A DNA stretch of 34,141 nucleotides, from positions 1 to 34,141 of the forward strand of contig CADBKZ010000016.1 of assembly GCA_902795355.1 (NCBI GenBank), in the 5' to 3' direction. The stretch's first letter is position 1, and each line of letters opens with the position of its first letter. Positions 15,785 to 24,390 of the stretch are shown here, piece after piece. Source of the DNA: an uncultured Ruminococcus sp. (lineage in GTDB: Bacteria > Bacillota > Clostridia > Oscillospirales > CAG-272). The notes below the pieces were generated by a model. That model did no database searches and was not told where the DNA came from. It was given only the letters and a program-made list of their open reading frames with translations. The translations under genes were made by a program, and so were the position numbers.

Positions 15785-17030
15785 AGCAGCGGTGAGAAGG
15801 TAAAAATTAGCGGTTATCGCAATAGCCCTCTCCGTCAGGCTCCTGCGTCGCCTGCCACCTCGTTATCGGCTTGCCGATTTTCCCAAGGGCGAGGCGAAGT
15901 AACAGACATGCGGAAGCCTCATCCATAAGCCGCTTGCGGCTTTGGCACCATTCCCCCAAGGGGAAGGCTGCAAGTAGCTTCCCGCCCGAAAGAACCTGCG
16001 GTTGTATGGCGCTTGTTCCCACTGCAAATGGCACACGAAAAAAGAAAAAACCATTACCGTAGGGCGGGCGGCCAAAGGCCGCGTTGGCTTCCGCTCTCGC
16101 CACACACAATTATAATATTGCAAATTATAAAAACAGTATTGTTGTTTCCGTAGGGCGGGGGCTTGCTCCCGCCGGAAGCAAAAGGTTTTTGCAAATAAAC
16201 GGTAATGAATATCCGCATATTTGTTATTATGTTTACCCGTTTGTTTTTTTCGGCGGGAGCAAGCCCCCGCCCTACGGAAACAGTGATTTTCATCTTTTGT
16301 GGGTCAATTGTTATGGGAACAGAGCCAAGCGGCCTTTGGCCGCCCGTCCTACGGTTAATAAAGATCATAAAGGCTATGTAATGTTCTTCGGGGAGCAAGC
16401 CCCATACAACCGCAGGTTGTTCCTTACGGCAATAATGGGCAATGTTACTTGAAGCCTTCCCCTTTGGGGAAGGTGGATTGCCGCGAAGCGGCAAGACGGA
16501 TGAGGCTTTCTGGCGGGAGATAATAAAGGCCTCATCCGCCTCGCAAGCTCGGCACCTTCCCCCAAGGGGAAGGCTTCAAGAAACATTTCATTGGAAACTC
16601 CCTCCGTCGCGCCCGCAAGCGCGCGCGCCACCTCCCCCGATGGAGGAGGTAAAAGTAGTTGACAAGCGGAAAGGCAAAATCGGGTTTTTTCAGTAGCTCT
16701 CTTTCGGCAGATTTTTGAACAGATTTCTTTCCGTCGGGTTCCTTTCCAATGGAAAGTTACGTTGACCTCGTGATTTTGCGAAGCAAAAGCACGGCTACTT
16801 GTAGCCTTTCCTATGGGGGAGGTGGCAGGCGACGCAGGAGCCTGACGGAAGGAGTTATTGAGAAAATCCGCAAACACCCCCTATGCGCAAAACCATATCT
16901 GCGCGAAAGCTCTTTGGGCGTTTTCATAGGGAAAGCCTTTGTAAAAGCTTTTCGCAAACACCCCCTATGCGCAAAACCACATCTGCGCGAAAGTTCTTTT
17001 GGTCCTTTTCTTTCAAGAAAAGGACGACCT
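15785..17030. repeat. Gene-free repeat island 3
   Basis: No supported gene is present. Family A repeats occupy about 15829-15990, 16435-16640 and 16795-16855. Octamer-bounded cassettes occupy 16057-16429: an X-type cassette, the inverted 128-bp element (16148-16277), a Y-type cassette and an inverted copy of the 228-303 cassette. Two copies of a roughly 50-bp element with CACCCCCTATGCGCAAAACC and TCTGCGCGAAAG lie at about 16868-16922 and 16950-17003. The island ends in the RNase J leader hairpin. Confidence 0.75.
16148..16277. repeat. Second copy of the 128-bp inverted-repeat element, core inverted
   Basis: The left arm 16148-16175 is identical to 304-331. The right arm 16251-16277 is its reverse complement over 27 bases. 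The core is the reverse complement, with scattered changes, of the core at 332-403. The element has therefore been inverted between its own arms, or inserted in the opposite direction between the same neighbouring cassettes. Confidence 0.75.
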
Positions 17031-17090
17031 TAATAGTCTCTTGACCTTCAAAACAGTCTCTTGACCGTCAAACAGTTTCTTGACCTTAAA
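17002..17090 (+). promoter_or_regulatory. RNase J leader: hairpin plus three 19-bp tandem repeats
   Basis: A perfect 10-bp hairpin (17002-17011 with 17016-17025, loop TTCA) is followed by three tandem units of about 19 bases, ACAGTCTCTTGACCTTCAA and variants, at 17033-17052, 17053-17071 and 17072-17090. The AAAGGAG ribosome binding site comes directly after. The same GACCTTAA motif and hairpin layout precede hpt. TTGACC could mimic a -35 box but no matching -10 box was found. Confidence 0.65.
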
Positions 17091-17105
17091 CAGAAAGGAG
17101 TTTTT

Positions 17106-18836
17106 ATGGTAAGAAAGCAACAGAATCAAACAAGACAGCAAAAACAGCAAAAACAGCAGAAGATCAACGGAAAGATCAAAATTATCCCGCTCGGGGGGCT
17201 TGGAGAGATCGGTAAGAACATGACCGTTGTGGAATACGACAACGACATGATCATTATCGATTGCGGCATCGGGTTTCCCGACGAGGATATGCCGGGAATC
17301 GACCTTGTAATCCCCGATTTTACGTATCTGGAAGCCAATAAGGAGCGCATTAAGGGCGTGTTCCTGACGCACGGACACGAGGACCACATCGGGGCCATTC
17401 CGTACCTGCTCCGAACACTCAACCCGCCCATTTACGGAACGCCGCTCACCCTCGGCATTATTCGGGGGAAGCTCGAAGAGCATGTGCTGCCGTGGACGCC
17501 GAACCTTAAAACCGTGAAGCCGCGCGACCGCGTTCGGGCGGGAGAAATGGAAGTGGAGTTCATCCACGTCAACCATTCCATTGCGGACGCGTGCGCGCTC
17601 GCGATTCATACCCCGCTGGGAACTTTGGTGCATACGGGCGACTTCAAGCTCGACACCACCCCGATTGAGGGGGAGATGATGGACGTGGTGCGCCTCGGGG
17701 AACTCGGGCGCGAGGGCGTTCTGCTCCTGATGTGCGAATCCACCAACGCGGAGCGGGCGGGACACACGCCCAGCGAAAAAAAGGTGGGCGCGTCGCTCGA
17801 ATATATCTTCTCCACCCATGCCAAAAAACGCATCATCATTGCAACGTTCTCTTCCAACGTCCACCGCGTGCAGCAGATCATCGATACGAGCGCGCGGCAT
17901 AAGCGGAAGGTGGCCATTACGGGGCGGAGTATGATCAACATTGTCAACGCGGCCATGGAACTCGGCTATATGAAGGTTCCTGCTGGCGTTCTGGTGGACA
18001 TCAACGACATCAAACGCTACAAGCCGAACGAATTGACCCTTGTGACCACGGGCAGCCAAGGCGAGCCGATGTCCGCGCTCTACCGCATGGCGTTTTCGGA
18101 CCATTCGCAGGTCACGCTGGACGCGAACGACGTGGTCGTGCTTTCGGCTTCGGCCATCCCGGGGAACGAAAAGCTGGTGGGGCGCATCATCAACGAGCTT
18201 TCGCGCAACGAGGTGGAAGTCCTGCACGACGCGGTGGTCGAGGTCCATGTTTCGGGACATGCCTGCCAAGAGGAACTGAAATTGATGCAGGCGCTCACCA
18301 AACCGAAATATTTTATGCCCGTTCACGGCGAAAACCGCCATCTTTCGGCCAACCGCGAGCTGGCGCGCTACATGGGCATGAACGACCGGAACATCTTCCT
18401 CTCCGAGATCGGCAAGGTGTTGGAGATCGACGCGAACGGCGCAAGATGGGGCGGGACCGTTCCCGCAGGCAAAGTGCTGGTGGACGGGTACGGCGTCGGC
18501 GACGTTGGCAACATTGTTCTGCGCGACCGCCGGCACCTTGCGCAGGACGGGCTGATCGTGGTGGTGGCCACCGTGGATACCGCGGGGCGCATGCTCCTCT
18601 CCGGCCCCGACATCGTTTCGCGCGGGTTCGTTTACGTCCGCGAGAGCGAGGAGCTGATGGACGAGGTGCGGCAGGTGGCCTACGACACGGTGAACGACGT
18701 TCTGACCCACACGCGCCGCCGCGACGAGGTGGACCGCATGCTGCTCAAAAAGCGCATGAAGGACGACCTGACCAAGTTCCTTTACACCAAAACCAAACGC
18801 AAGCCCATGATCCTGCCTGTGATTATGGACGTTTAA
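17106..18836 (+). CDS. rnj: Ribonuclease J
   Basis: A 576-aa metallo-beta-lactamase/beta-CASP enzyme with endonuclease and 5'-3' exonuclease activity, acting in mRNA decay and rRNA maturation in place of RNase E. The N-terminal basic/Gln-rich extension (1-30) precedes IIPLGGLGEIGKNM. Zinc ligands are HGHEDH (89-94), HTGDFK and the beta-CASP HVSGHA motif; PVHGENRHL is motif C. The C-terminal domain after about residue 460 ends in KRKPMILPVIMDV. AAAGGAG (17094-17100) is 5 bases before the ATG at 17106; an upstream start at 17061 would run through the tandem leader repeats and is rejected. Whether it is the J1 or J2 type cannot be told here. Confidence 0.95.
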   Translation: MVRKQQNQTRQQKQQKQQKINGKIKIIPLGGLGEIGKNMTVVEYDNDMIIIDCGIGFPDEDMPGIDLVIPDFTYLEANKERIKGVFLTHGHEDHIGAIPYLLRTLNPPIYGTPLTLGIIRGKLEEHVLPWTPNLKTVKPRDRVRAGEMEVEFIHVNHSIADACALAIHTPLGTLVHTGDFKLDTTPIEGEMMDVVRLGELGREGVLLLMCESTNAERAGHTPSEKKVGASLEYIFSTHAKKRIIIATFSSNVHRVQQIIDTSARHKRKVAITGRSMINIVNAAMELGYMKVPAGVLVDINDIKRYKPNELTLVTTGSQGEPMSALYRMAFSDHSQVTLDANDVVVLSASAIPGNEKLVGRIINELSRNEVEVLHDAVVEVHVSGHACQEELKLMQALTKPKYFMPVHGENRHLSANRELARYMGMNDRNIFLSEIGKVLEIDANGARWGGTVPAGKVLVDGYGVGDVGNIVLRDRRHLAQDGLIVVVATVDTAGRMLLSGPDIVSRGFVYVRESEELMDEVRQVAYDTVNDVLTHTRRRDEVDRMLLKKRMKDDLTKFLYTKTKRKPMILPVIMDV

Positions 18837-18842
18837 GACAAT

Positions 18843-18902
18843 CCCGCGCAATTCAGGGCCGACGTCCCGACGGCACGTCCGGCACCATTGGAATTGCGCG
18901 GG
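18843..18902. repeat. Nested palindrome between the RNase J gene and the foldase-like gene
   Basis: CCCGCGCAATTC (18843-18854) and GAATTGCGCGGG (18891-18902) are exact reverse complements. Inside, GCCGACGT and ACGTCCGGC form a second stem with one bulge. It starts 6 bases after the RNase J stop codon, so it may protect or end that transcript, but there is no T tract. Confidence 0.6.
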
Positions 18903-19008
18903 TCGTCTGCTCCGCGCACGCCATAAATGCCAAAAAAATGCCCCGAAAAGGCCGGATCCGAACGAAAATTACCAAAATTTCGGGTTTGTTCATCAGAAAG
19001 ACACGATT

Positions 19009-19031
19009 TTGACATACAATCCGTATATAAT
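19009..19031 (+). promoter_or_regulatory. Promoter-like boxes before the foldase-like gene
   Basis: TTGACA (19009-19014) and TATAAT (19026-19031) are both perfect but only 11 bp apart, too close for one standard sigma-A promoter. TATAAT may be used with a poor -35, or TACAAT (19015-19020) may be the -10. The start site is uncertain. Confidence 0.4.
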
Positions 19032-19108
19032 AAGAAGCGGAATTTTCCAAGCGGCGGCGGGACTCCCGCCCGACGCCGTGAATCTGACAAAAAAGAGGAG
19101 TTTTTTCC

Positions 19109-21721
19109 ATGGGAAAAGGTAACAGAAACAGAGTCGGTCGCGAGGACGATAACGTTCTCACCAAAAAGTCGGTAAAGGCAAAGAAACGCCGCGCGCGTCG
19201 TCCTTTGCCGAAACTGTTGATCCCGATCGTATCCTTGGTGGTCGTGGTTGCAATCGTCGTCGCGGCGGTTGCGCTCGCGCTCTACAACAACGGAACCTTC
19301 AAGCGGTATAATGTGCTGGTCAAGAGCCAGACGAGCGGCAAGTACAGCGTCAACCAGCAAATGGCGCAGGTGCTGGTGTGGACGTCGGTCTGGGATCAGG
19401 CCGCGCAGCTCTACCAATATTACAGCGGGCTGGCCGATTCCGAGTTTGAATATTGCTGGGGTCAGGCCATGAACGCCAAGTACAGCATGCACGAATATAT
19501 CGGCGATTACTACGCCACCACCTTTGCCTCGCTGGTCGCCGCCTGCGACGAGGGCGTGCGGCAGGGAATCGAGTTTACCAAAGAGGAGCAGGACGAGGCC
19601 TACAACACCCTGCTCACCTCGCTCAAATCCGAGGCGTACAGCTACTATTCCTACCTCTATAACCAAGGGCTTTCCAACATTACGGCGTCCTATGTTTATT
19701 ATTCCGGCAACCCCTATTTCGGGCAGTTCCTGCGCGAAACCGTGGGCAAGGACATTAAGGAGAAGGACATCCGCCGCGCCGCCGTTGTGCAGGCGTATGC
19801 CGATAAGGTCTATTCCCAAAAGCAGAGCGGCTATTGGGACGCCGCGGACGACGCCGCCATTAAAGCCGAGGTGGATGAAAACCGCGGGGATTACTACTCC
19901 ACCGAGTATCTCTCTTACAGCACGTCCTCGGCCGCTCTCGCCGCCATTCTGAAAGACACCACAACGGCCGACGCATTCAAAACCGAGGTGGTAAAGGCGG
20001 AAGTCGAGGAGCATTATCTCTCGCTTTATAACAACTATGTAACCGGCATTACCGGTCAGGCCAACGAGTCGCTCGCCGCCGTTCGTTCCAAAACCACGGC
20101 CGAAGAGCTGGACGCGGCGTTGACCGAGCAGGGTATGGAAAAGAAAACCTACACCGCCGAAACGGCCGAAACCGAGCTGACGGGCGACCTGCACGCGATT
20201 GAGCATTGGCTCTTCCCGAGCGGCGATTCCGAAGCCCGCGCGCAGTTTGACGCCGCCACCGTGACCTCGGAAGACGGAAAACATGTGTTTGTGGTGGTCG
20301 TTTCCGCTGTCGAAGGGGAAAACGTCACCGCCGCCATCAAGCGGTTCGATTATACCGAGCTTTCCGCCGAGGACATTGCAAAACTGACCAACACGGTTCT
20401 CAAATCGCTCGAACTTCCCGTTGCCGAGGGAGCCGCCGTTTATGAAAGCGCGGCCGAAAAGGCCAAAGCGATTGCCGACGCGCTCAAAGCCGAGGGCGCC
20501 GACAAAGCGCAGATCCTCTCCGATAACGGCGCAACCACGGTAACAGGCGTTGCCGAAGAAACCGGAACCGTTCCCGAAGCGATCCGCGAAGCCGTGTTCG
20601 CCGCGGGCGTGCAGAGCGGCGACGTACTCACGGTCGGAACGCAGACCACCGTGCATGTGGTTTCCGTAACCGCCGTAACCGCCGCCGCCGAGGAGACCGC
20701 CGCGAGCGCGGACATCTCCTACGTGACCGTGGAAGAGAAGATGGACGACGTGGTTTCCTCGCTGACGGAAACGATCGGAAGCGAAGTTCCCGCAACGCGC
20801 ACCGCGTCGTATACCCAGCCCCTTGCAACACGGGTTGCCAAGGCACTCGACGCGCTCAACGCCGCCGAGGATAAGGCCGACTATATGACCGACGAGGGCG
20901 CAACGTCCGCCGCCGGCGTTACCGCCGAAGATCATAAATCCCTGCCGGACGAGGTTGCCGCCGCCGTTCTTGCGGACGGCGTTGCCGCGGGCGCGACCCT
21001 GACCGCCGAAAAGGCCGACGGGTTTACGAAGTATGTAATTTATGTCAACGAGGCGACCGACGAGGGCAAGAACGTCTCCTACCTGACCTTTACCACCTCG
21101 GCTTACCTTGTCTGGCTCTTTGACGGAGTGGATCCCGAGACCATGACGGGCGGCCCCGCGGCCGGAACCACGCTCAAAGTCGATCCGACCGGCGACGACA
21201 CCGCGTACAGCGTTTATATGGCGTTGAGCGATGTGAAGCTCGATACCGAAACGGTGGTTCGCGGCGGATACCTTTCGTATTCCACCAAAGAAGAGGCCGA
21301 AGCGGGTCTCGAACGGCTCAAAGGGATGAGCGGCTATGAACTGCTCACCGCGCTTTCCGACCTCGGTTCGAGCGCAACCGTTTCCAACGCCGTTCGCGAA
21401 TCTTCCGTGGAAGGCGCGCTTCAAACATGGCTCTTCTCCGATAGCCGCGCGGCAAACGACGCCGCCGTTGTGGAAGTGATAGAAGAGGACGACGAAATCG
21501 TTACCTACTATCTCGCCGTGTATCTCGGAAAAATGGCGGCTTGGGAAAGCTCCGCCCGCACCAACTACGCAAACGACTGCGCGAGCGATTGGCTCGAATC
21601 GGTTGTGGAGAATGGTGGGTACAGCGTTTCCGAATCGGCTCTGAAAAAGGTTAAAAACCCGAAACCGCCCAAGAGCGCCGAGAGCGAAACCGAAGAGGAT
21701 ACCGCCGCAGCGGCGGAATAA
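19109..21721 (+). CDS. Large membrane-anchored SurA/PpiC-like foldase candidate
   Basis: An 870-aa protein with a basic cytoplasmic start, one transmembrane helix (about 33-59) and a long extracytoplasmic part. Residues 70-280 are helical and Tyr-rich, like the SurA-N/trigger-type chaperone domain. The rest contains at least four degenerate parvulin-like units near 365-405 (IEHWLFPSGDSEAR), 487-520 (IREAVFAAGVQSGDVL), 612-650 (VAAAVLADGVAAGATL) and 768-810 (LQTWLFSDSRAANDA). Each has the W-L-F..AR..GD pattern followed by a beta strand. GAGGAG sits about 9 bases before the ATG. The acidic Ala/Glu tail is low complexity. It probably helps fold secreted proteins, but prolyl isomerase activity is not assured because the catalytic residues are degenerate. 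Confidence 0.6.
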   Translation: MGKGNRNRVGREDDNVLTKKSVKAKKRRARRPLPKLLIPIVSLVVVVAIVVAAVALALYNNGTFKRYNVLVKSQTSGKYSVNQQMAQVLVWTSVWDQAAQLYQYYSGLADSEFEYCWGQAMNAKYSMHEYIGDYYATTFASLVAACDEGVRQGIEFTKEEQDEAYNTLLTSLKSEAYSYYSYLYNQGLSNITASYVYYSGNPYFGQFLRETVGKDIKEKDIRRAAVVQAYADKVYSQKQSGYWDAADDAAIKAEVDENRGDYYSTEYLSYSTSSAALAAILKDTTTADAFKTEVVKAEVEEHYLSLYNNYVTGITGQANESLAAVRSKTTAEELDAALTEQGMEKKTYTAETAETELTGDLHAIEHWLFPSGDSEARAQFDAATVTSEDGKHVFVVVVSAVEGENVTAAIKRFDYTELSAEDIAKLTNTVLKSLELPVAEGAAVYESAAEKAKAIADALKAEGADKAQILSDNGATTVTGVAEETGTVPEAIREAVFAAGVQSGDVLTVGTQTTVHVVSVTAVTAAAEETAASADISYVTVEEKMDDVVSSLTETIGSEVPATRTASYTQPLATRVAKALDALNAAEDKADYMTDEGATSAAGVTAEDHKSLPDEVAAAVLADGVAAGATLTAEKADGFTKYVIYVNEATDEGKNVSYLTFTTSAYLVWLFDGVDPETMTGGPAAGTTLKVDPTGDDTAYSVYMALSDVKLDTETVVRGGYLSYSTKEEAEAGLERLKGMSGYELLTALSDLGSSATVSNAVRESSVEGALQTWLFSDSRAANDAAVVEVIEEDDEIVTYYLAVYLGKMAAWESSARTNYANDCASDWLESVVENGGYSVSESALKKVKNPKPPKSAESETEEDTAAAAE

Positions 21722-21740
21722 CGTCCGCCCGAAAACGCAG

Positions 21741-21769
21741 AATGGCATGGAGCAATTCCGTGCCATTTT
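21741..21769 (+). terminator. Possible terminator after the foldase-like gene
   Basis: AATGGCA (21741-21747) pairs with TGCCATT (21761-21767), with an inner GGA/TCC extension, followed by a short T run. The following promoter overlaps its end. Confidence 0.5.
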
Positions 21770-21796
21770 GCGGCTTTGCGAATATACTGTTTTAAT
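21768..21796 (+). promoter_or_regulatory. Possible promoter of the zinc-ribbon gene
   Basis: TTGCGG (21768-21773) and TTTAAT (21791-21796) are 17 bp apart; TATACT at 21783-21788 is an alternative -10. A small hairpin GCGGGC-ATTC-GCCCGC follows in the leader. Confidence 0.45.
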
Positions 21797-21845
21797 GGCG
21801 GGCATTCGCCCGCCCGCAACCGATGAAAAGAAACGAGGAAACGGC

Positions 21846-22505
21846 ATGATTCTCGATGCAAAACAAACAACGGCGGCCTATCGCTGCCCGCATTGCGGCG
21901 GCGGCGTTATGAGCGCGGTCAGCCTCTTTTCGCTTACCGGCTCGGCCGACATGGTAAAGCTCAAATGCACCTGCGGGAAAAGCGAGATGACCGTGGTTTA
22001 CGGGCAGGACGGCAAACTCCGCCTGACGGTCCCGTGCCTTGCCTGCGCCAAACCCCATACGTTCACCGTTTCGTCGCAGATCTTTTTCGGGAAAGACCTG
22101 TTCGTCCTCCCTTGCCCCTATACCGACCTGAATATTGCCATGACGGGGGAGATCAACCAAGTGAAAGCCGAGCTTGCCCGCAGCGAGCTGGAACTGCTGG
22201 ATCTGATGGAGAAAAGCGGCGTGAAGGATTTTGACCGGATCCACGCCGAAGAGCAGGCGCTCCCCGACCCGCAGATTACCGAGATTGTGATGTTCGTGAT
22301 CCGCGATCTGGACGCGGAAGGGAAGATCCACTGCAAATGCGCGCCGCGCGCGAACGGCGACGGCGACGGCTCCTACGATGTGGAAGTGCGCGACGACGGG
22401 ATTCTTGTTCGCTGTTCCAAGTGTGGCGCGTCCCGCCTGATCCCCACCGACAGCGGTCTTTCGGCGCACGCGTTTCTCAACGCCGACGCGCTCTATCTGG
22501 AATAA
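21846..22505 (+). CDS. Conserved zinc-ribbon protein of unknown function
   Basis: A 219-aa soluble protein beginning MILDAKQTTAAYRCPHCGGG. Cysteine pairs occur as CPHC (14-17), CTC, CLAC, CKC near residue 165 and CSKC near residue 195. This pattern suggests two or more zinc knuckles assembled from non-adjacent pairs. The central part is a charged helix (about 105-145) with beta strands on either side. GAGGAAA is about 6 bases before the ATG at 21846, which is preferred over an upstream ATG at 21747 that would include the promoter region. I recall similar proteins in Ruminococcus-type Clostridia with no assigned role. A strong hairpin follows. Confidence 0.75.
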   Translation: MILDAKQTTAAYRCPHCGGGVMSAVSLFSLTGSADMVKLKCTCGKSEMTVVYGQDGKLRLTVPCLACAKPHTFTVSSQIFFGKDLFVLPCPYTDLNIAMTGEINQVKAELARSELELLDLMEKSGVKDFDRIHAEEQALPDPQITEIVMFVIRDLDAEGKIHCKCAPRANGDGDGSYDVEVRDDGILVRCSKCGASRLIPTDSGLSAHAFLNADALYLE

Positions 22506-22526
22506 CCGGCGGCAACCGGAACATAC

Positions 22527-22562
22527 GCGGAGCGGGCGGGGAATTTTCCCCGCCCGCTCCGC
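22527..22562 (+). terminator. Strong hairpin after the zinc-ribbon gene
   Basis: 22527-22542 and 22547-22562 are perfect reverse complements (GCGGAGCGGGCGGGGA arm), and AA/TT pairs can extend into the loop. The stop codon lies 22 bases before. The T tract is short (GCGCGTTTGC). Confidence 0.65.
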
Positions 22563-22579
22563 GCGTTTGCAAAGAATCC

Positions 22580-23410
22580 TGCTCCGTTAAAGAAACATTG
22601 TGGCCGTCTCCTGCGGGCGAGCCTTTTAAGTTACAATCCGTTAAAAGGCCTCATCCGCCTCGCAAGCTCGGCGCCTTCCCCCAAGGGGAAGGCTGCAAGA
22701 AACTGCCCGCCCGAAAGAACCGATTTTTGCATTCTTCCCGTTGTTCGCGGACAGCGGGAAGAAAAATGAAAAAATGGAGTGGTTTTCCGTAGGGAACAAC
22801 CTGCGGTTGTATGGTGCTTGCTCCCCAAAGAACATTACATAGCCTTTATTATTCTTATCACCGTAGGGCGGGGGCTTGCTCCCGCCGAAAGCGAAAGGCT
22901 TTTGCAAATAAACAGTAATGAAATCCGCATATTTGTTATTATCTTTTTCCGTTTGTTTGCGGCGGGAGCGGAAGCCAACGCGGCCTTTGGCCGCCTGCCC
23001 TACGGTGTTGTAACTTTAAGCCTTCCCCTTGGGGGAATGGTGGCAAAGTCGCAAGCGACTTATGGATGAGGCTTTCCAACAGGAGACAATAAAGGCCTCA
23101 TCCGCCTCGCAAGCTCGGCACCTTCCCCCAAGGGGAAGGCTTTAAGTAACTTTCCGCCAAAAACTCCTTCCACCGTTCGCATTCGCTCACGGTCCCTCTC
23201 CCCCAAGGAGGAGGTTTCAGGTTACTGCCATTTGGATAAAACAAACGTCTTTCGTCTTTCTGCATGGTTGTTACTTTACCTCCACCTTTGGGTAGCGAAG
23301 CGGCGGCGCGGTCAGTGACAAGCCGCGCCGTGACCGAGCCGCAGCGAGACGGTGGCAGGCGACGCCGGAGCCTGACGGAAGGAGTTTCAACGCTCGCTTT
23401 CGCTTTTCAA
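22580..23410. repeat. Gene-free repeat island 4
   Basis: No supported gene is present. Family A cores occur at about 22645-22700, 23020-23145 and 23160-23400, several as facing pairs of CCTTCCCC and GGGGAAGG. Cassettes occupy 22785-23003: the 103-bp copy of 228-330, then a chimeric inverted-repeat element whose left arm is type 1 (CCGTAGGGCGGGGGCTTG) and whose right arm is type 2 (GGCCTTTGGCCGCCTGCCCT). Confidence 0.75.
22861..23003. repeat. Chimeric inverted-repeat element
   Basis: The left arm and core match the element at 16148-16277, but the right arm is the GCGGCCTTTGGCCGC type that bounds other cassettes (about 140-180, 480-508, 16060-16108 and 16330-16354). Swapped ends imply recombination between cassettes at their shared boundaries. 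Confidence 0.65.
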
Positions 23411-23412
23411 AC

Positions 23413-23451
23413 CCCCGCCGGCCGCCCGCTTTTTGCGGGCGGCCGGCGGGG
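23413..23451 (-). terminator. Strong terminator after rubrerythrin
   Basis: Perfect 17-bp GC-rich inverted repeat (23413-23429 with 23435-23451) around a five-base loop, TTTTT on the forward strand. It lies 23 bases beyond the rubrerythrin stop codon and closes the reverse operon. Confidence 0.7.
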
Positions 23452-23473
23452 TCTCTGTCCGGATGTAGAAAGC

Positions 23474-24013
23474 TCAATAATTCTCCGCGTGGATCTCGAA
23501 GTAGGCCTGCGGATGGTTGCAAACGGGGCAGACATCGGGAGCGTTCGTTCCCACAACGATATGCCCGCAGTTGCGGCATTCCCAAACCTTAACCTCGCTC
23601 TTGGCAAACACTTCCTGCGCCTCTATGTTGCGCAGCAGGGCGCGGTAGCGTTCCTCATGCCGCTTTTCAATGGCGGCAACGCCGCGGAATTTCGCTGCCA
23701 ATTCGGGAAAGCCCTCTTCCTCGGCGGTTTTGGCAAAGCCTTCGTACATGTCGGTCCATTCGTGGTTTTCGCCGTCGGCGGCCGCGGCAAGGTTTTCGGC
23801 CGTGGAACCGATGCCGTTCAATTCCTTAAACCAGAGCTTGGCATGCTCTTTTTCGTTGTCCGCGGTGGCAAGGAAGAGCGCGGCGATCTGCTCAAAGCCC
23901 TCTTTTTTCGCCTTGGAAGCAAAGTAGGTGTACTTGTTGCGCGCCTGCGATTCGCCCGCGAACGCGGCTTCCAGATTCTTTTCGGTTTGCGTGCCTTGGT
24001 ATTTGTTTTTCAT
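23474..24013 (-). CDS. rbr: Rubrerythrin
   Basis: A 179-aa non-haem di-iron peroxidase of anaerobes that reduces hydrogen peroxide with electrons from rubredoxin. The ferritin-like four-helix part carries iron ligands in GESQARNKY (Glu21), DNEKEH (Glu54, His57) and IEKRHEERY. The C-terminal rubredoxin-like domain has CRNCGH and CPVCNHP for a single Fe(Cys)4 site. The ATG at 24013 has AGGAG about 8 bases upstream; the frame extends into tfoX-like coding sequence but without a better start. It is the last gene of the symporter-pepF-tfoX operon, 22 bases after the TfoX-like stop. Confidence 0.95.
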   Translation of the reverse strand: MKNKYQGTQTEKNLEAAFAGESQARNKYTYFASKAKKEGFEQIAALFLATADNEKEHAKLWFKELNGIGSTAENLAAAADGENHEWTDMYEGFAKTAEEEGFPELAAKFRGVAAIEKRHEERYRALLRNIEAQEVFAKSEVKVWECRNCGHIVVGTNAPDVCPVCNHPQAYFEIHAENY

Positions 24014-24035
24014 GGTTGGTTCTCCTTTTTTGCGT

Positions 24036-24386
24036 TTATTTTTTGTTTGATTGCGGTTTTCCGTTTTGCAGGGATTTTTGCGGGTTCGGCTCCGGCAGTT
24101 CCGCCGCAATTGCCGAAACCAACTCGGCCAGAAACAACCGGTCGTCCACTTCTTCCACCAACAGCATGGGTTTCGCGCCCTCGTAGGGCAATTCGCGCGG
24201 GGCGGCGGGCATCAGGCGGCGGGCCGCCGCGGTCGGTTTGACCAGCAAACGGTTATCGTAAACCCCGCCGAAGAGCTTCCCGTTGAAATACAGCAGAAAT
24301 TCCCCCATCATGGGGCGGTAGGTCACGCCGCGCAGGCCGGACAGTTGATCCAGCAAAAATTCCAGATAGCTCCGTTCAGAAGGCAT
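24036..24386 (-). CDS. TfoX N-terminal domain protein
   Basis: A 116-aa single-domain protein matching the TfoX-N fold: [46 protein letters not shown] and [18 protein letters not shown] are typical. In proteobacteria TfoX (Sxy) activates competence with CRP, but stand-alone N-domains are widespread in Firmicutes with no proven role, so a competence function should not be assumed. The start codon lies 4 bases after the pepF stop, so translation is probably coupled; the local ribosome binding site is weak (TAAGG). Confidence 0.88.
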   Translation of the reverse strand: MPSERSYLEFLLDQLSGLRGVTYRPMMGEFLLYFNGKLFGGVYDNRLLVKPTAAARRLMPAAPRELPYEGAKPMLLVEEVDDRLFLAELVSAIAAELPEPNPQKSLQNGKPQSNKK

Positions 24387-24390
24387 GGCC

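Noticed and set aside
15581..15928. Frame starting ATG at 15581 after the orphan promoter
   Set aside because: The predicted transcription start is at about 15583, so there would be no leader or ribosome binding site, and the frame runs into repeat sequence.
17041..17066. TTGACC units of the RNase J leader as -35 boxes
   Set aside because: No acceptable -10 hexamer lies 16-18 bp downstream of any unit.
18833..21847. 1004-codon reverse frame opposite the foldase-like gene
   Set aside because: Glycine- and valine-rich antisense shadow; the forward frame has a promoter region, ribosome binding site, signal anchor and protein-like structure.
24036..24386. Competence regulator function for the TfoX-like gene
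   Set aside because: Only the N-terminal domain is present and the known role is proteobacterial; no competence genes are nearby.
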